DNA of 7,315 nucleotides from Candidatus Margulisiibacteriota bacterium (GCA_013215865.1 JABSQL010000019.1:1-7315); one strand, 5' to 3'. Counted from the stretch's first letter, positions 1 to 5,437 are shown. The notes: generated by a model from the letters alone, not told the origin. Numbers and translations are program-made.

Positions 1-60
1 TGAGTTTTTTTCAATATTCTACAAGTTCAAATGCAATTTTTTTAATTATTTTTACGTTAT

Positions 61-66
61 TATAAT
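61..66 (+). promoter_or_regulatory. Candidate -10 box upstream of msrA
   Basis: A perfect TATAAT lies in a very AT-rich stretch and is followed about 7 bases later by the G-rich segment at 71-78, where a transcript could begin. At the usual 16-18 base spacing there is only a run of T, so no convincing -35 box supports it. AT-rich DNA yields such hexamers by chance, so the call rests on position and the perfect match only. Confidence 0.3.
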
Positions 67-82
67 TATAGAGGGGGCAATC

Positions 83-148
83 ATGGGGCTGCGAGAGACG
101 GTCGGCCCCACCTCTAATCCTTCCACTCTCCTATGCTATCATGGATAA
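83..148 (+). CDS. Possible 21-codon leader ORF before msrA
   Basis: An ATG at 83 sits 5 bases after the G-rich GAGGGGG at 71-77, the best Shine-Dalgarno-like sequence in this leader. It opens 21 codons ending in TAA at 146-148. The predicted peptide begins MGLRETVGP and has no recognisable domain or run of one amino acid, so it does not look like a classical amino-acid attenuator. Its stop lies between the two upstream candidate msrA starts (141 and 156), only 7 bases before the second. Ribosomes finishing it could reinitiate at msrA, which has no good ribosome-binding site of its own. It may equally be a chance ORF. Confidence 0.25.
   Translation: MGLRETVGPTSNPSTLLCYHG
85..109 (+). promoter_or_regulatory. 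GC-rich hairpin in the msrA leader
   Basis: GGGGCTG at 85-91 can pair with CGGCCCC at 103-109 (seven pairs including one G-U) around an 11-base loop. It stands out as a GC-rich island in AT-rich flanks. No T-run follows, so it is not a standard intrinsic terminator. A competing pairing is possible: GAGG at 71-74 with CCTC at 111-114, plus GGG at 75-77 with CCC at 107-109, leaving A110 bulged. That alternative would bury the G-rich ribosome-binding-like sequence at 71-77. The structure is read by eye; its function is unknown. Confidence 0.4.
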
Positions 149-155
149 TGATATA

Positions 156-740
156 ATGAGATTACTATTATGTTTAGCGTTTATCTTACTTGTTTATACT
201 CCCAATCTAGGCATGGAAAAAGTGAATAAGGCCACCTTCGCAGGCGGATGCTTCTGGTGCATGGAACACCCCTTTGATTCTTTAGAAGGTGTTTTGTCCG
301 TAACCGTTGGTTACTCTGGTGGTGAAACTGTCAACCCAACCTACAAAGAAGTGAGTATGGGAATAACGGGCCATACTGAATCTGTACAAATTATTTTTGA
401 CCCTGCTTTGATCACTTATGACCAACTCTTGACTGTTTTTTGGCAAAGCATGGACCCTACAGACCCCGGTGGACAATTCAATGACCGTGGAACTCAATAC
501 CGATCTGCAATTTTCTATCATGATGCGTCTCAAAAAGAACAGTCCATTTCATCCAAGGTAAAACTCAACAAATCCGGCACATTTAAGGTCCCTATTGTTA
601 CTGAAATTTCTCCCTTTGAAACCTTCTATAAAGCAGAAGAATATCATCAGAAATATTACAAAAAAAACCCCATTCGATATAAACTATTTCGGTATCATTC
701 TGGAAGAGATGCTTTTTTAAAAAGAACATGGAATAAATAA
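156..740 (+). CDS. msrA: Peptide methionine sulfoxide reductase MsrA, probably exported
   Basis: MsrA reduces the S-epimer of methionine sulfoxide in oxidised proteins. The family signature is clear (numbering from the ATG at 156): GCFWC at residues 31-35 with catalytic Cys32, GHTE with Glu75, NDRGTQYRS at 109-117 and EEYHQ at 161-165. The only other cysteine in the mature part is Cys35 of the CFWC motif, so recycling must use Cys35 or an external reductant. Residues 1-20 (MRLLLCLAFILLVYT and following) form a basic-then-hydrophobic export signal, pointing to a periplasmic or membrane-tethered enzyme, although no strong signal peptidase site is evident. I chose 156 because the in-frame ATG at 141 would add an acidic DND stretch, unfavourable before a signal peptide. 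A third ATG at 213 would give a cytosolic form starting MEKVNKATFAGG. None of the starts has a strong ribosome-binding site. Family identity is very secure; the start is not. Confidence 0.93.
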   Translation: MRLLLCLAFILLVYTPNLGMEKVNKATFAGGCFWCMEHPFDSLEGVLSVTVGYSGGETVNPTYKEVSMGITGHTESVQIIFDPALITYDQLLTVFWQSMDPTDPGGQFNDRGTQYRSAIFYHDASQKEQSISSKVKLNKSGTFKVPIVTEISPFETFYKAEEYHQKYYKKNPIRYKLFRYHSGRDAFLKRTWNK

Positions 741-802
741 TTCAAGGTTTAATTCAAGCAGAATTTGGGAAGAACCATCTAAACGTTGACGGGGTAAATA
801 AT

Positions 803-1624
803 ATGAATATTATGTACAAAACATTGTTGATCATTATTTTAATGAGCATTTCTAGCTTAAACGATCCTGTACAGGCCGAAATCCGCAATACGAGCACAAT
901 GTATATGATTGAAGATAATCTAGGAAAATTGTTCTATTGCAATTTATCTGCAAAAACACCCATTTTAGAAGAAGAAGGCTTACTTGAAGTGGAAGCTGAT
1001 TCATATCATTTTGAAGGCTTATCTGTTGCTCCCAATGGCGATATTTACGTTATCAATAATAGTGGCAAAAGTATATTGTATAAAATATTCAGAGACCAGC
1101 TAGACGGCAGTGCCACCACAAATGTAAAACTTACCCTTGTTGGAGATACAGGTATTGAAGCAGATACAGCAGACGAAATATGCAGCCTCAAATTTAATGG
1201 CAATACTTTATACGGAATCGGAAAACGAAATAATACGGTTATCAAAATTAATCCCAAAACGGCTGAAGTTACCAAAGTTGTCACATTAAAATCAGACAAA
1301 AAGCTTCGTGTAGATGGGTTCACTTTTGGCAGTGATGGGGTCGCCTATTTTCTACGGAACCGTTCCTCCGATAGCGAGATTTGGCGAATAAAAAGCCTCA
1401 AAACAGGAGAAATTGAACTGGTGGTGATCATTAAAGGCGCTTCTGGCGCAGAAACGCTGGGTCGTCATCCCAACGGGTATCTGTATGTGTCTAACCCTAG
1501 AACACTTTACAAGGTCAATCCCCGAACCAAAACTGTTTCTGAAATTATGCAGCATGAATTTGACCTAGAAGGTATGGATTTCTGGTCCAGAAGAACTTTA
1601 GTTAACCCACCCTCTAGAAGATAA
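803..1624 (+). CDS. Secreted beta-propeller-like protein of unknown function
   Basis: The 273-residue product has a typical Sec signal peptide: MNIMYKT, a hydrophobic core at residues 8-18, and a likely cleavage after VQA at residue 25. The mature part contains loosely repeated units of about 40-45 residues with the pattern 'glx...P/S-N/D-G-x-hydrophobic-Y': FEGLSVAPNGDIYVINN (70-86), VDGFTFGSDGVAYFLRN (170-186) and AETLGRHPNGYLYVSNP (216-232). INPKTAEV and VNPRTKTV turns lie between or after them. This resembles NHL, SMP-30 or YncE-type propellers. About five such units are visible, so a 5- or 6-bladed propeller is inferred. I cannot name a ligand or catalytic residue. The start at 803 follows a GGGG sequence at 791-794 by 8 bases; an ATG at 812 is an alternative. 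It lies 62 bases after msrA on the same strand, and both products look exported. Confidence 0.8.
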   Translation: MNIMYKTLLIIILMSISSLNDPVQAEIRNTSTMYMIEDNLGKLFYCNLSAKTPILEEEGLLEVEADSYHFEGLSVAPNGDIYVINNSGKSILYKIFRDQLDGSATTNVKLTLVGDTGIEADTADEICSLKFNGNTLYGIGKRNNTVIKINPKTAEVTKVVTLKSDKKLRVDGFTFGSDGVAYFLRNRSSDSEIWRIKSLKTGEIELVVIIKGASGAETLGRHPNGYLYVSNPRTLYKVNPRTKTVSEIMQHEFDLEGMDFWSRRTLVNPPSRR

Positions 1625-1638
1625 ACCCCTGACGCAAC

Positions 1639-1667
1639 TGGTCACAAATTAGGAGTAATGCTACACT
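1639..1667 (+). promoter_or_regulatory. Candidate extended -10 promoter for the gene at 1678
   Basis: TGGTCA at 1639-1644 (4 of 6 to TTGACA) and TACACT at 1662-1667 (4 of 6 to TATAAT) are 17 bases apart. The -10 is preceded by TGC, giving an extended -10 element. Transcription would start near 1674, leaving only about 4 bases before the ATG at 1678. The matches are modest and untested. Confidence 0.25.
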
Positions 1668-1677
1668 TTCCTACTCT

Positions 1678-1986
1678 ATGGAACATTCATCTCTGAAACG
1701 CATAGAAATTACTGATGACAAAGGTATATTACAATACCCCAGCGGGAATCGGAAGCAGGATCCCATTCGCATTTCTGCTATGGATGCATTTATGACCCTT
1801 AAGGGGAAGGGTATTATTGATATAAGCGATAGTGTCATAGAAAAAGAGTTTCCAGATCTCATTATTTTATCCCTTGCCGTTGATAGCCAAAAAATTTGGC
1901 TCCATTATTGGATCGGATACGAAAATTATATAAAACCCAAAATCAACATCGAAAAAGTAGAGTCTCTTTTCGAAAAATACGCATGA
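1678..1986 (+). CDS. Hypothetical protein, 102 residues
   Basis: I do not recognise this protein. It is a soluble-looking polypeptide of 102 residues with no signal peptide, membrane segment or cysteine. The N-terminal half is polar (KRIEITDDKGILQYPSGNRK) and the second half carries a hydrophobic strand-like stretch (DLIILSLAV, residues 60-68). An aromatic patch (WLHYWIGYENY) and a lysine-rich C-terminal helix (NIEKVESLFEKYA) follow. An alternating pattern of strands and helices suggests a small alpha/beta fold; that is inference. It starts 53 bases after the propeller gene. No Shine-Dalgarno sequence lies at normal distance (AGGAG at 1651-1655 is 22 bases away), so it may be translated from a leaderless message. 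It lies upstream of a second orphan gene and lpxC. Confidence 0.7.
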   Translation: MEHSSLKRIEITDDKGILQYPSGNRKQDPIRISAMDAFMTLKGKGIIDISDSVIEKEFPDLIILSLAVDSQKIWLHYWIGYENYIKPKINIEKVESLFEKYA

Positions 1987-1988
1987 CC

Positions 1989-2017
1989 TTGCATCAGCCT
2001 CACCCTCACTGTATATT
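1989..2017 (+). promoter_or_regulatory. Candidate promoter for the gene at 2027 and lpxC
   Basis: TTGCAT at 1989-1994 (3 of 6 to TTGACA) and TATATT at 2012-2017 (5 of 6 to TATAAT) are separated by exactly 17 bases. Transcription would start near 2024, a few bases before the ATG at 2027, so the message would be nearly leaderless. The -35 match is weak. Confidence 0.28.
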
Positions 2018-2026
2018 ATTGGCACC

Positions 2027-2422
2027 ATGACAGAAACATTGGGTTACCACTTAATCATAAAGGAAGGCAAAGTAGAAAAAGAAGACGGCTTTTTTTTCAA
2101 AGCAGCCCCTTTTACTATTCAAGATAACGACTTGTTATTTAAGTGTGCCTTTAAAAAAGGGTCCCATGGACATGTGGTTTATGCACTCACATTGGATAAT
2201 GCCCTTATTTGTGAACTTGACCACCCTATTTACGCACCAGATTGTCCGCCTAAAGACATCTCTTCATTTATCAAAACACCGAATAATATAAACCTGGATT
2301 TTGTATTTTCTGGCCTTGTCAGACAAGGCATTACAACTGACAAAGAATATAAAGCCCATCATATCAGCAATGAAGCACCCCCCCTCTCTTACGAGATATT
2401 TCAAACGCCTTTTCTTTCCTAA
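2027..2422 (+). CDS. Hypothetical protein, 131 residues, just upstream of lpxC
   Basis: I do not recognise this protein. The 131 residues show no signal peptide or membrane segment. It contains three cysteines (in LLFKCAFKK, LICELDHPIYAP and DCPPKD), several aromatic and glycine turns, and strand-like stretches such as GYHLIIKEGKVEKEDGFFF and GHVVYALTLDNALICEL. A mostly beta fold is therefore plausible. No catalytic signature is visible. There is no Shine-Dalgarno sequence before the ATG (the preceding bases are GGCACC). It ends 6 bases before lpxC, so the two are almost certainly co-transcribed and probably translationally coupled. Any link to lipid A synthesis or LpxC control is a guess from position only. 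Confidence 0.72.
   Translation: MTETLGYHLIIKEGKVEKEDGFFFKAAPFTIQDNDLLFKCAFKKGSHGHVVYALTLDNALICELDHPIYAPDCPPKDISSFIKTPNNINLDFVFSGLVRQGITTDKEYKAHHISNEAPPLSYEIFQTPFLS
2313..2329. repeat. 17-base inverted repeat inside the gene upstream of lpxC
   Basis: GCCTTGTC and GACAAGGC form perfect 8-base arms around a single central A. In RNA this could fold to a 6-7 pair hairpin with a 3-5 base loop. In DNA it has the shape of a dimeric repressor site. It lies about 100 bases before the lpxC start, within coding sequence for SGLVRQGI. No T-run follows, so it is not an intrinsic terminator. Confidence 0.45.
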
Positions 2423-2428
2423 CAGGTA

Positions 2429-3247
2429 ATGTCTACTCAAACAACGATCCAAAAAGAAATCTCTCTATCAGGGGTTGGCATTCATTCCGGTAAACAAGCA
2501 CATGTCACGCTTTCACCTGCAAAGCCAGATACAGGAATCCTTTTCATCCGTTCAGATCAAAACATACAAATTCCTGCAACCATATCCCATGTAACACATA
2601 CCACTCGTGCAACAACCCTGACACACGATGGTGTTGCCATACAAACACCTGAACATCTCTTGGCGGCTGCTTATGGCATGGGAATTGATAATCTCATCGT
2701 TACCATAGATACCGAAGAAGTCCCCATATTAGACGGCAGCGCGCAACCCTTTGTTGAGGCAATTTTAAACGCAGGTATTCAGACATTAAATACGCCCCGC
2801 ACCCCCATCACCATCAGCAGCCCACAATCGATTATTGATAAAGATCAAACCATTAGCATCATTCCCAGTGATCATCTTCAAATTACGTACATATTGGATC
2901 TGAGTCACGTATTTGTTGGCATACAAACTGTTTCAGTAATCATCACACCCGATTCATTTCAAACTGAAATTGCACCTGCAAGAACTTGGGGGTTTGAATC
3001 AGAAGTTCAAGCACTGCTAGAACAAAATCTAGCCAAAGGGGGCCATTTAGAGAATGCGTTGATTATTGGAAAAGAATCCTACCTCAACACCCCTCGAATG
3101 ACACATGAATTGGCCCTGCATAAATGCTTAGACATACTGGGTGATCTTGCACTTTTAGGTCTAAAGCGACCCATAACTGGACATGTCATTGGCTTTCGCT
3201 CGGGTCACTTTTTGAACACCCAGCTTGCAAATTTACTGTTGAATTAA
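2429..3247 (+). CDS. lpxC: UDP-3-O-acyl-N-acetylglucosamine deacetylase LpxC
   Basis: LpxC is the zinc-dependent cytosolic deacetylase that commits UDP-3-O-acyl-GlcNAc to lipid A synthesis. The whole family pattern is present: SGVGIHSGK at residues 14-22, PEHLLAA at 74-80 (catalytic Glu75, zinc ligand His76), VPILDGSAQPFVE at 98-110, EIAPARTWGF at 180-189, and KGGHLENALI at 203-212. HKCLDILGDLALLG at 231-244 supplies zinc ligands His231 and Asp235, and GHVIGFRSGHFLN at 251-263 supplies His260. All expected catalytic and metal-binding residues are therefore in place. At 272 residues it is short for the family (about 300 in Escherichia coli) because it stops soon after the last motif, without the C-terminal tail that targets the enteric enzyme for proteolysis. 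It is not fused to FabZ. The ATG follows the previous stop by 6 bases, with only a weak AGG nearby. Confidence 0.96.
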   Translation: MSTQTTIQKEISLSGVGIHSGKQAHVTLSPAKPDTGILFIRSDQNIQIPATISHVTHTTRATTLTHDGVAIQTPEHLLAAAYGMGIDNLIVTIDTEEVPILDGSAQPFVEAILNAGIQTLNTPRTPITISSPQSIIDKDQTISIIPSDHLQITYILDLSHVFVGIQTVSVIITPDSFQTEIAPARTWGFESEVQALLEQNLAKGGHLENALIIGKESYLNTPRMTHELALHKCLDILGDLALLGLKRPITGHVIGFRSGHFLNTQLANLLLN

Positions 3248-3552
3248 GAATCTTTAGATTTCAAAAAATAGCCCACCAACTTTTTTAATCGCCGAATATG
3301 TTGCGGTATCGGCTCATACAAATCATCTTCCTTCATAAATTTGCCATTTTCAATAGCCTGCTTTTCTTTTGAAAGAGTGGACTCACTTACAGAACCCTTC
3401 TCTTCAACTTTTTTTTGTTCATGGAGTAATTTTTTTTTGCGCTTTAGCTCTTTTGAAAATGCCTCTGATGATTGCATGGCCCCTGCGTTTCTTTCGCCGC
3501 CTCCGCTACCTGCCTTATGATGCGCTCCGTGAGAAGACCCAGGAATTTCCAT
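3244..3552 (-). CDS. Hypothetical small charged protein, 102 residues, end of the minus-strand operon
   Basis: I do not recognise this protein. It has no signal peptide, membrane segment or cysteine. Residues 1-25 are rich in Gly, Ser and His (GSSHGAHHKAGSGGGERNAG) and look disordered. Residues 31-70 are strongly charged with many lysines and glutamates (KELKRKKKLLHEQKKVEEK), likely helical or coiled coil. The C-terminus is a basic segment (IPQHIRRLKKLVGYFLKSKDS). The start codon lies 6 bases after the stop of the preceding gene with no clear Shine-Dalgarno sequence, so it is probably coupled to it; an internal ATG at residue 26 is an alternative. Its TAA interlocks with the lpxC stop on the other strand. 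Low sequence complexity makes it less certain to be a real gene, but the packing supports it. Confidence 0.6.
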   Translation of the reverse strand: MEIPGSSHGAHHKAGSGGGERNAGAMQSSEAFSKELKRKKKLLHEQKKVEEKGSVSESTLSKEKQAIENGKFMKEDDLYEPIPQHIRRLKKLVGYFLKSKDS

Positions 3553-3558
3553 GAAAAA

Positions 3559-3903
3559 TTAAGATGTATGTTTCATCATTCGATCGGCCACCATCAAGGC
3601 TTGCTCTTTTTGACCTTCAGTCAACAAAATAGAATCTTTAATGATATTAATCAGTTTAGAATCTTCACTGCTCAATTCTTTCCCTATAACACCTTCGAGC
3701 TTTAGAGCGAGCATGACCTCCGCTTGAATTATTTTCTCTTCATCACGTCCAATATGAGGCAATATATTTTTTAATACTGTTTGAAATTGCTTATATGTTT
3801 TTTCTTTCTGTATTCCAAAAGGGTTTAACTCAAGCTTAATCGCTTGGGATTTCACCTTGGATTTAGATTTTTGCTTTGCTACTGATAATTTCTTTTTATC
3901 CAT
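3559..3903 (-). CDS. Hypothetical small protein with basic N-terminus, 114 residues
   Basis: I do not recognise this protein. A Lys/Ser-rich N-terminal tail (MDKKKLSVAKQKSKSKVKSQ) precedes a predicted helical region running to the end (for example KQFQTVLKNILPHI, EEKIIQAEVMLALKLEGVIG, DSKLINIIKDSILL, QKEQALMVADRMMKH). There are no cysteines, membrane segments or known motifs. I chose the ATG at 3903 because AGGTGA at 3917-3912 lies 8 bases upstream, an excellent ribosome-binding site. A GTG at 3915 would give four extra residues and a 4-base overlap with the regulator gene but has no comparable site. The ribosome-binding site overlaps the stop codon of the ArsR-type gene, so the two are co-transcribed. 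A helical adaptor or chaperone-like protein is conceivable but not demonstrated. Confidence 0.7.
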   Translation of the reverse strand: MDKKKLSVAKQKSKSKVKSQAIKLELNPFGIQKEKTYKQFQTVLKNILPHIGRDEEKIIQAEVMLALKLEGVIGKELSSEDSKLINIIKDSILLTEGQKEQALMVADRMMKHTS

Positions 3904-3911
3904 TTTTCTAT

Positions 3912-4193
3912 TCACCTATTGATAATTTTTTCAAATGTCGTCCATAATTTTTGAAAGCCTTCAAAATCAATCGCATAATAAATATTCCGTCCTTCTTTTC
4001 TTGATTTAGTAATACCTGCCTTCTTAAGGGTATTTAAGTGATGGGATGTTGTAGATTGTTCCAAATAAAAATACTTTTCAACATCCTGGGCAAACATTTC
4101 CTTGTTTTTCTTGAGCAATTTTACTATTTCAATGCGTTCTTCGTTTGCGAGTGCCTTAAAAAATCGAATGAGTTTCTCATTGTTATCTTTCAT
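3912..4193 (-). CDS. ArsR/SmtB-family winged-helix transcriptional regulator
   Basis: This is a 93-residue, single-domain DNA-binding protein. The fold signature is clear: FFKALANEERIEIVKLL at residues 11-27, a recognition-helix region EQSTTSHHLNTLKKAGI at 45-61, and the wing SRKEGRNIYYAID at 64-76. All are typical of ArsR-type repressors that bind DNA as dimers. It has no cysteine at all, so it lacks the ELCVC-type arsenic or cadmium site and also any two-cysteine redox switch. The usual metal-sensing segment is replaced by EMFAQDVEKYF. It therefore probably senses something else or works without a ligand. The ATG overlaps the serS stop by 4 bases (ATGA). AGGAG lies 13 bases upstream, rather far, so coupling probably matters. 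The two small genes downstream are possible partners or targets. Confidence 0.88.
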   Translation of the reverse strand: MKDNNEKLIRFFKALANEERIEIVKLLKKNKEMFAQDVEKYFYLEQSTTSHHLNTLKKAGITKSRKEGRNIYYAIDFEGFQKLWTTFEKIINR

Positions 4194-5437
4194 GTTAAAG
4201 TTTCCACTCCTAGATATGGCTTCAAAGCACCAGGTACATTAACCGTTCCCATTTTTGTTTGATAGTTTTCAATCAACGCAGCAAATGTTCTGCCAACGGC
4301 GAGTCCTGACCCATTAATTGTATGCAGATATCCAACAGCTCCCCCAACATCTTTATACCTTATCATAGCACGCCTCGCTTGGAAATCGAAAAAATTCGAG
4401 CAAGAAGAAATTTCACGATAACAGTTTTGCGACGGGAACCAAACTTCCAGATCAAATGTTTTTCCTGCAGAAAAACCCATATCAGCAGAACATAGTTCCA
4501 CAACCCGGTATGGCAATGCCAACGCCTTCAATATATTTTCAGCATGCGTTAATAACGCTGTTAATACTCTTTCCGACTGGTCTGGATGCACCAATTGTAC
4601 TAATTCCACCTTATTAAACTGATGCAACCGAATCAATCCCTTTACATCTTTGCCATAAGACCCTGCCTCTCTTCTGAAACAAGCTGTATGTGCCGTCAAC
4701 GCAATAGGCAACTCGCCAGCAGGAATGACCGCATTTTGATATAAATTGGTAAGTTGTACTTCTGCGGTTGGACTTAACCATAAGTCTGTGTCGGCACAGT
4801 GAAACAAATCCTCCTTAAATTTAGGAAGCTGCCCTGTCCCCTGAAGGGCTTTTGAGTTTACCAACACAGGGGGCATACACTCTTCATAACCATGAGATGT
4901 TGTATGCATGTCTAACATAAAGTGGATCAAGGCCCGCTCCAAACGTGCCCCCCATCCTTTCAACACTGCAAACCGTGACCCTGAAATTAGGGATGCCTTT
5001 TCAAAATCAACGAGATTAAGAGACTGTGCTAATGCATCATGGGACTGAACATTAAAATCAAAGGTTGGGATATCACCCTCCTTTCGGATTTCAACATTAT
5101 CTTTATCTGAATCTCCAAGAGGGGTGTCATGTGACAATATATTGGGAATAGATAACGCATACTCATTTTTCGATTGTTCTAAGGATTTTAAGTCACGTTT
5201 CTTACTTTGAATCATGTCTGATAATTCTGACAGTTCCCCTTTTTCTTCGTCTGTTGGTTTTCTCTTGGGGGTGGCAGTCTTGAGCTTATGTTGTAGCGAC
5301 TCTACCTCTTGCAATTCCTCCCGCCATTCACGATCTAATGAAATAAACATTTCTAATGCATCTGCAGGAAATCTCCGATTCACTAAGTGTTTTCTGACCC
5401 GATTTGGATCTTCTCTTATCAACGCAGGATCTATCAC
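4190..5437 (-). CDS. serS: Seryl-tRNA synthetase
   Basis: This class II enzyme charges tRNA-Ser with serine. The N-terminal tRNA-binding helical arm spans about residues 30-100. The catalytic core follows: motif 1 region HGYEECMPPVLV (182-193), serine-pocket TAE (224-226), motif 2 FRREAGSYGKDVKGLIRLHQ (254-273), the GFSAGKTFDLEVW stretch (321-333), EISSCSNFFDFQARR (342-356) and motif 3 GSGLAVGRTFAALIENYQ (376-393). At 415 residues it is close to the usual 420-430. The arm is slightly short and its turn reads LKTATPKRKPTDEEK. Translation starts at GTG, in a GTGA overlap with the pheA stop; the first residues ([18 protein letters not shown]) match where the family normally begins, and AAGAGA lies a few bases upstream. 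No key catalytic residue is missing. Confidence 0.97.
   Translation of the reverse strand: MIDPALIREDPNRVRKHLVNRRFPADALEMFISLDREWREELQEVESLQHKLKTATPKRKPTDEEKGELSELSDMIQSKKRDLKSLEQSKNEYALSIPNILSHDTPLGDSDKDNVEIRKEGDIPTFDFNVQSHDALAQSLNLVDFEKASLISGSRFAVLKGWGARLERALIHFMLDMHTTSHGYEECMPPVLVNSKALQGTGQLPKFKEDLFHCADTDLWLSPTAEVQLTNLYQNAVIPAGELPIALTAHTACFRREAGSYGKDVKGLIRLHQFNKVELVQLVHPDQSERVLTALLTHAENILKALALPYRVVELCSADMGFSAGKTFDLEVWFPSQNCYREISSCSNFFDFQARRAMIRYKDVGGAVGYLHTINGSGLAVGRTFAALIENYQTKMGTVNVPGALKPYLGVETLT

Noticed and set aside
1..11. Opening TGAG and T-run as the stop and terminator tail of an upstream gene
   Set aside because: Any stem would lie outside the window, and similar T-runs recur at 37-43 and 49-53, so the run alone does not show a terminator.
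85..120. GGGG...CCCCACC resembling the acceptor ends of tmRNA or another small stable RNA
   Set aside because: The two arms are only 11 bases apart, no tag-coding region, T-arm or SRP-type loop is present, and in a permuted tmRNA gene the CCCC end would come first.
156..195. LLLC near the MsrA N-terminus as a lipoprotein lipobox
   Set aside because: The cysteine lies before most of the hydrophobic core, too near the N-terminus for signal peptidase II processing.
786..813. TTGACG and TATTAT 16 bases apart as a promoter for the propeller gene
   Set aside because: Transcription would begin around 820, inside the signal peptide, and the next in-frame ATG would destroy the signal sequence.
1045..1323. 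Minus-strand ORF of 92 codons opposite the propeller gene
   Set aside because: It is a hydrophobic antisense frame fully inside a well-supported gene, with no family resemblance.
3472..3705. Plus-strand ORF of 77 codons crossing the gap between the two small minus-strand genes
   Set aside because: It is antisense to both genes, has no domain, and the minus-strand genes have better packing and a strong ribosome-binding site.
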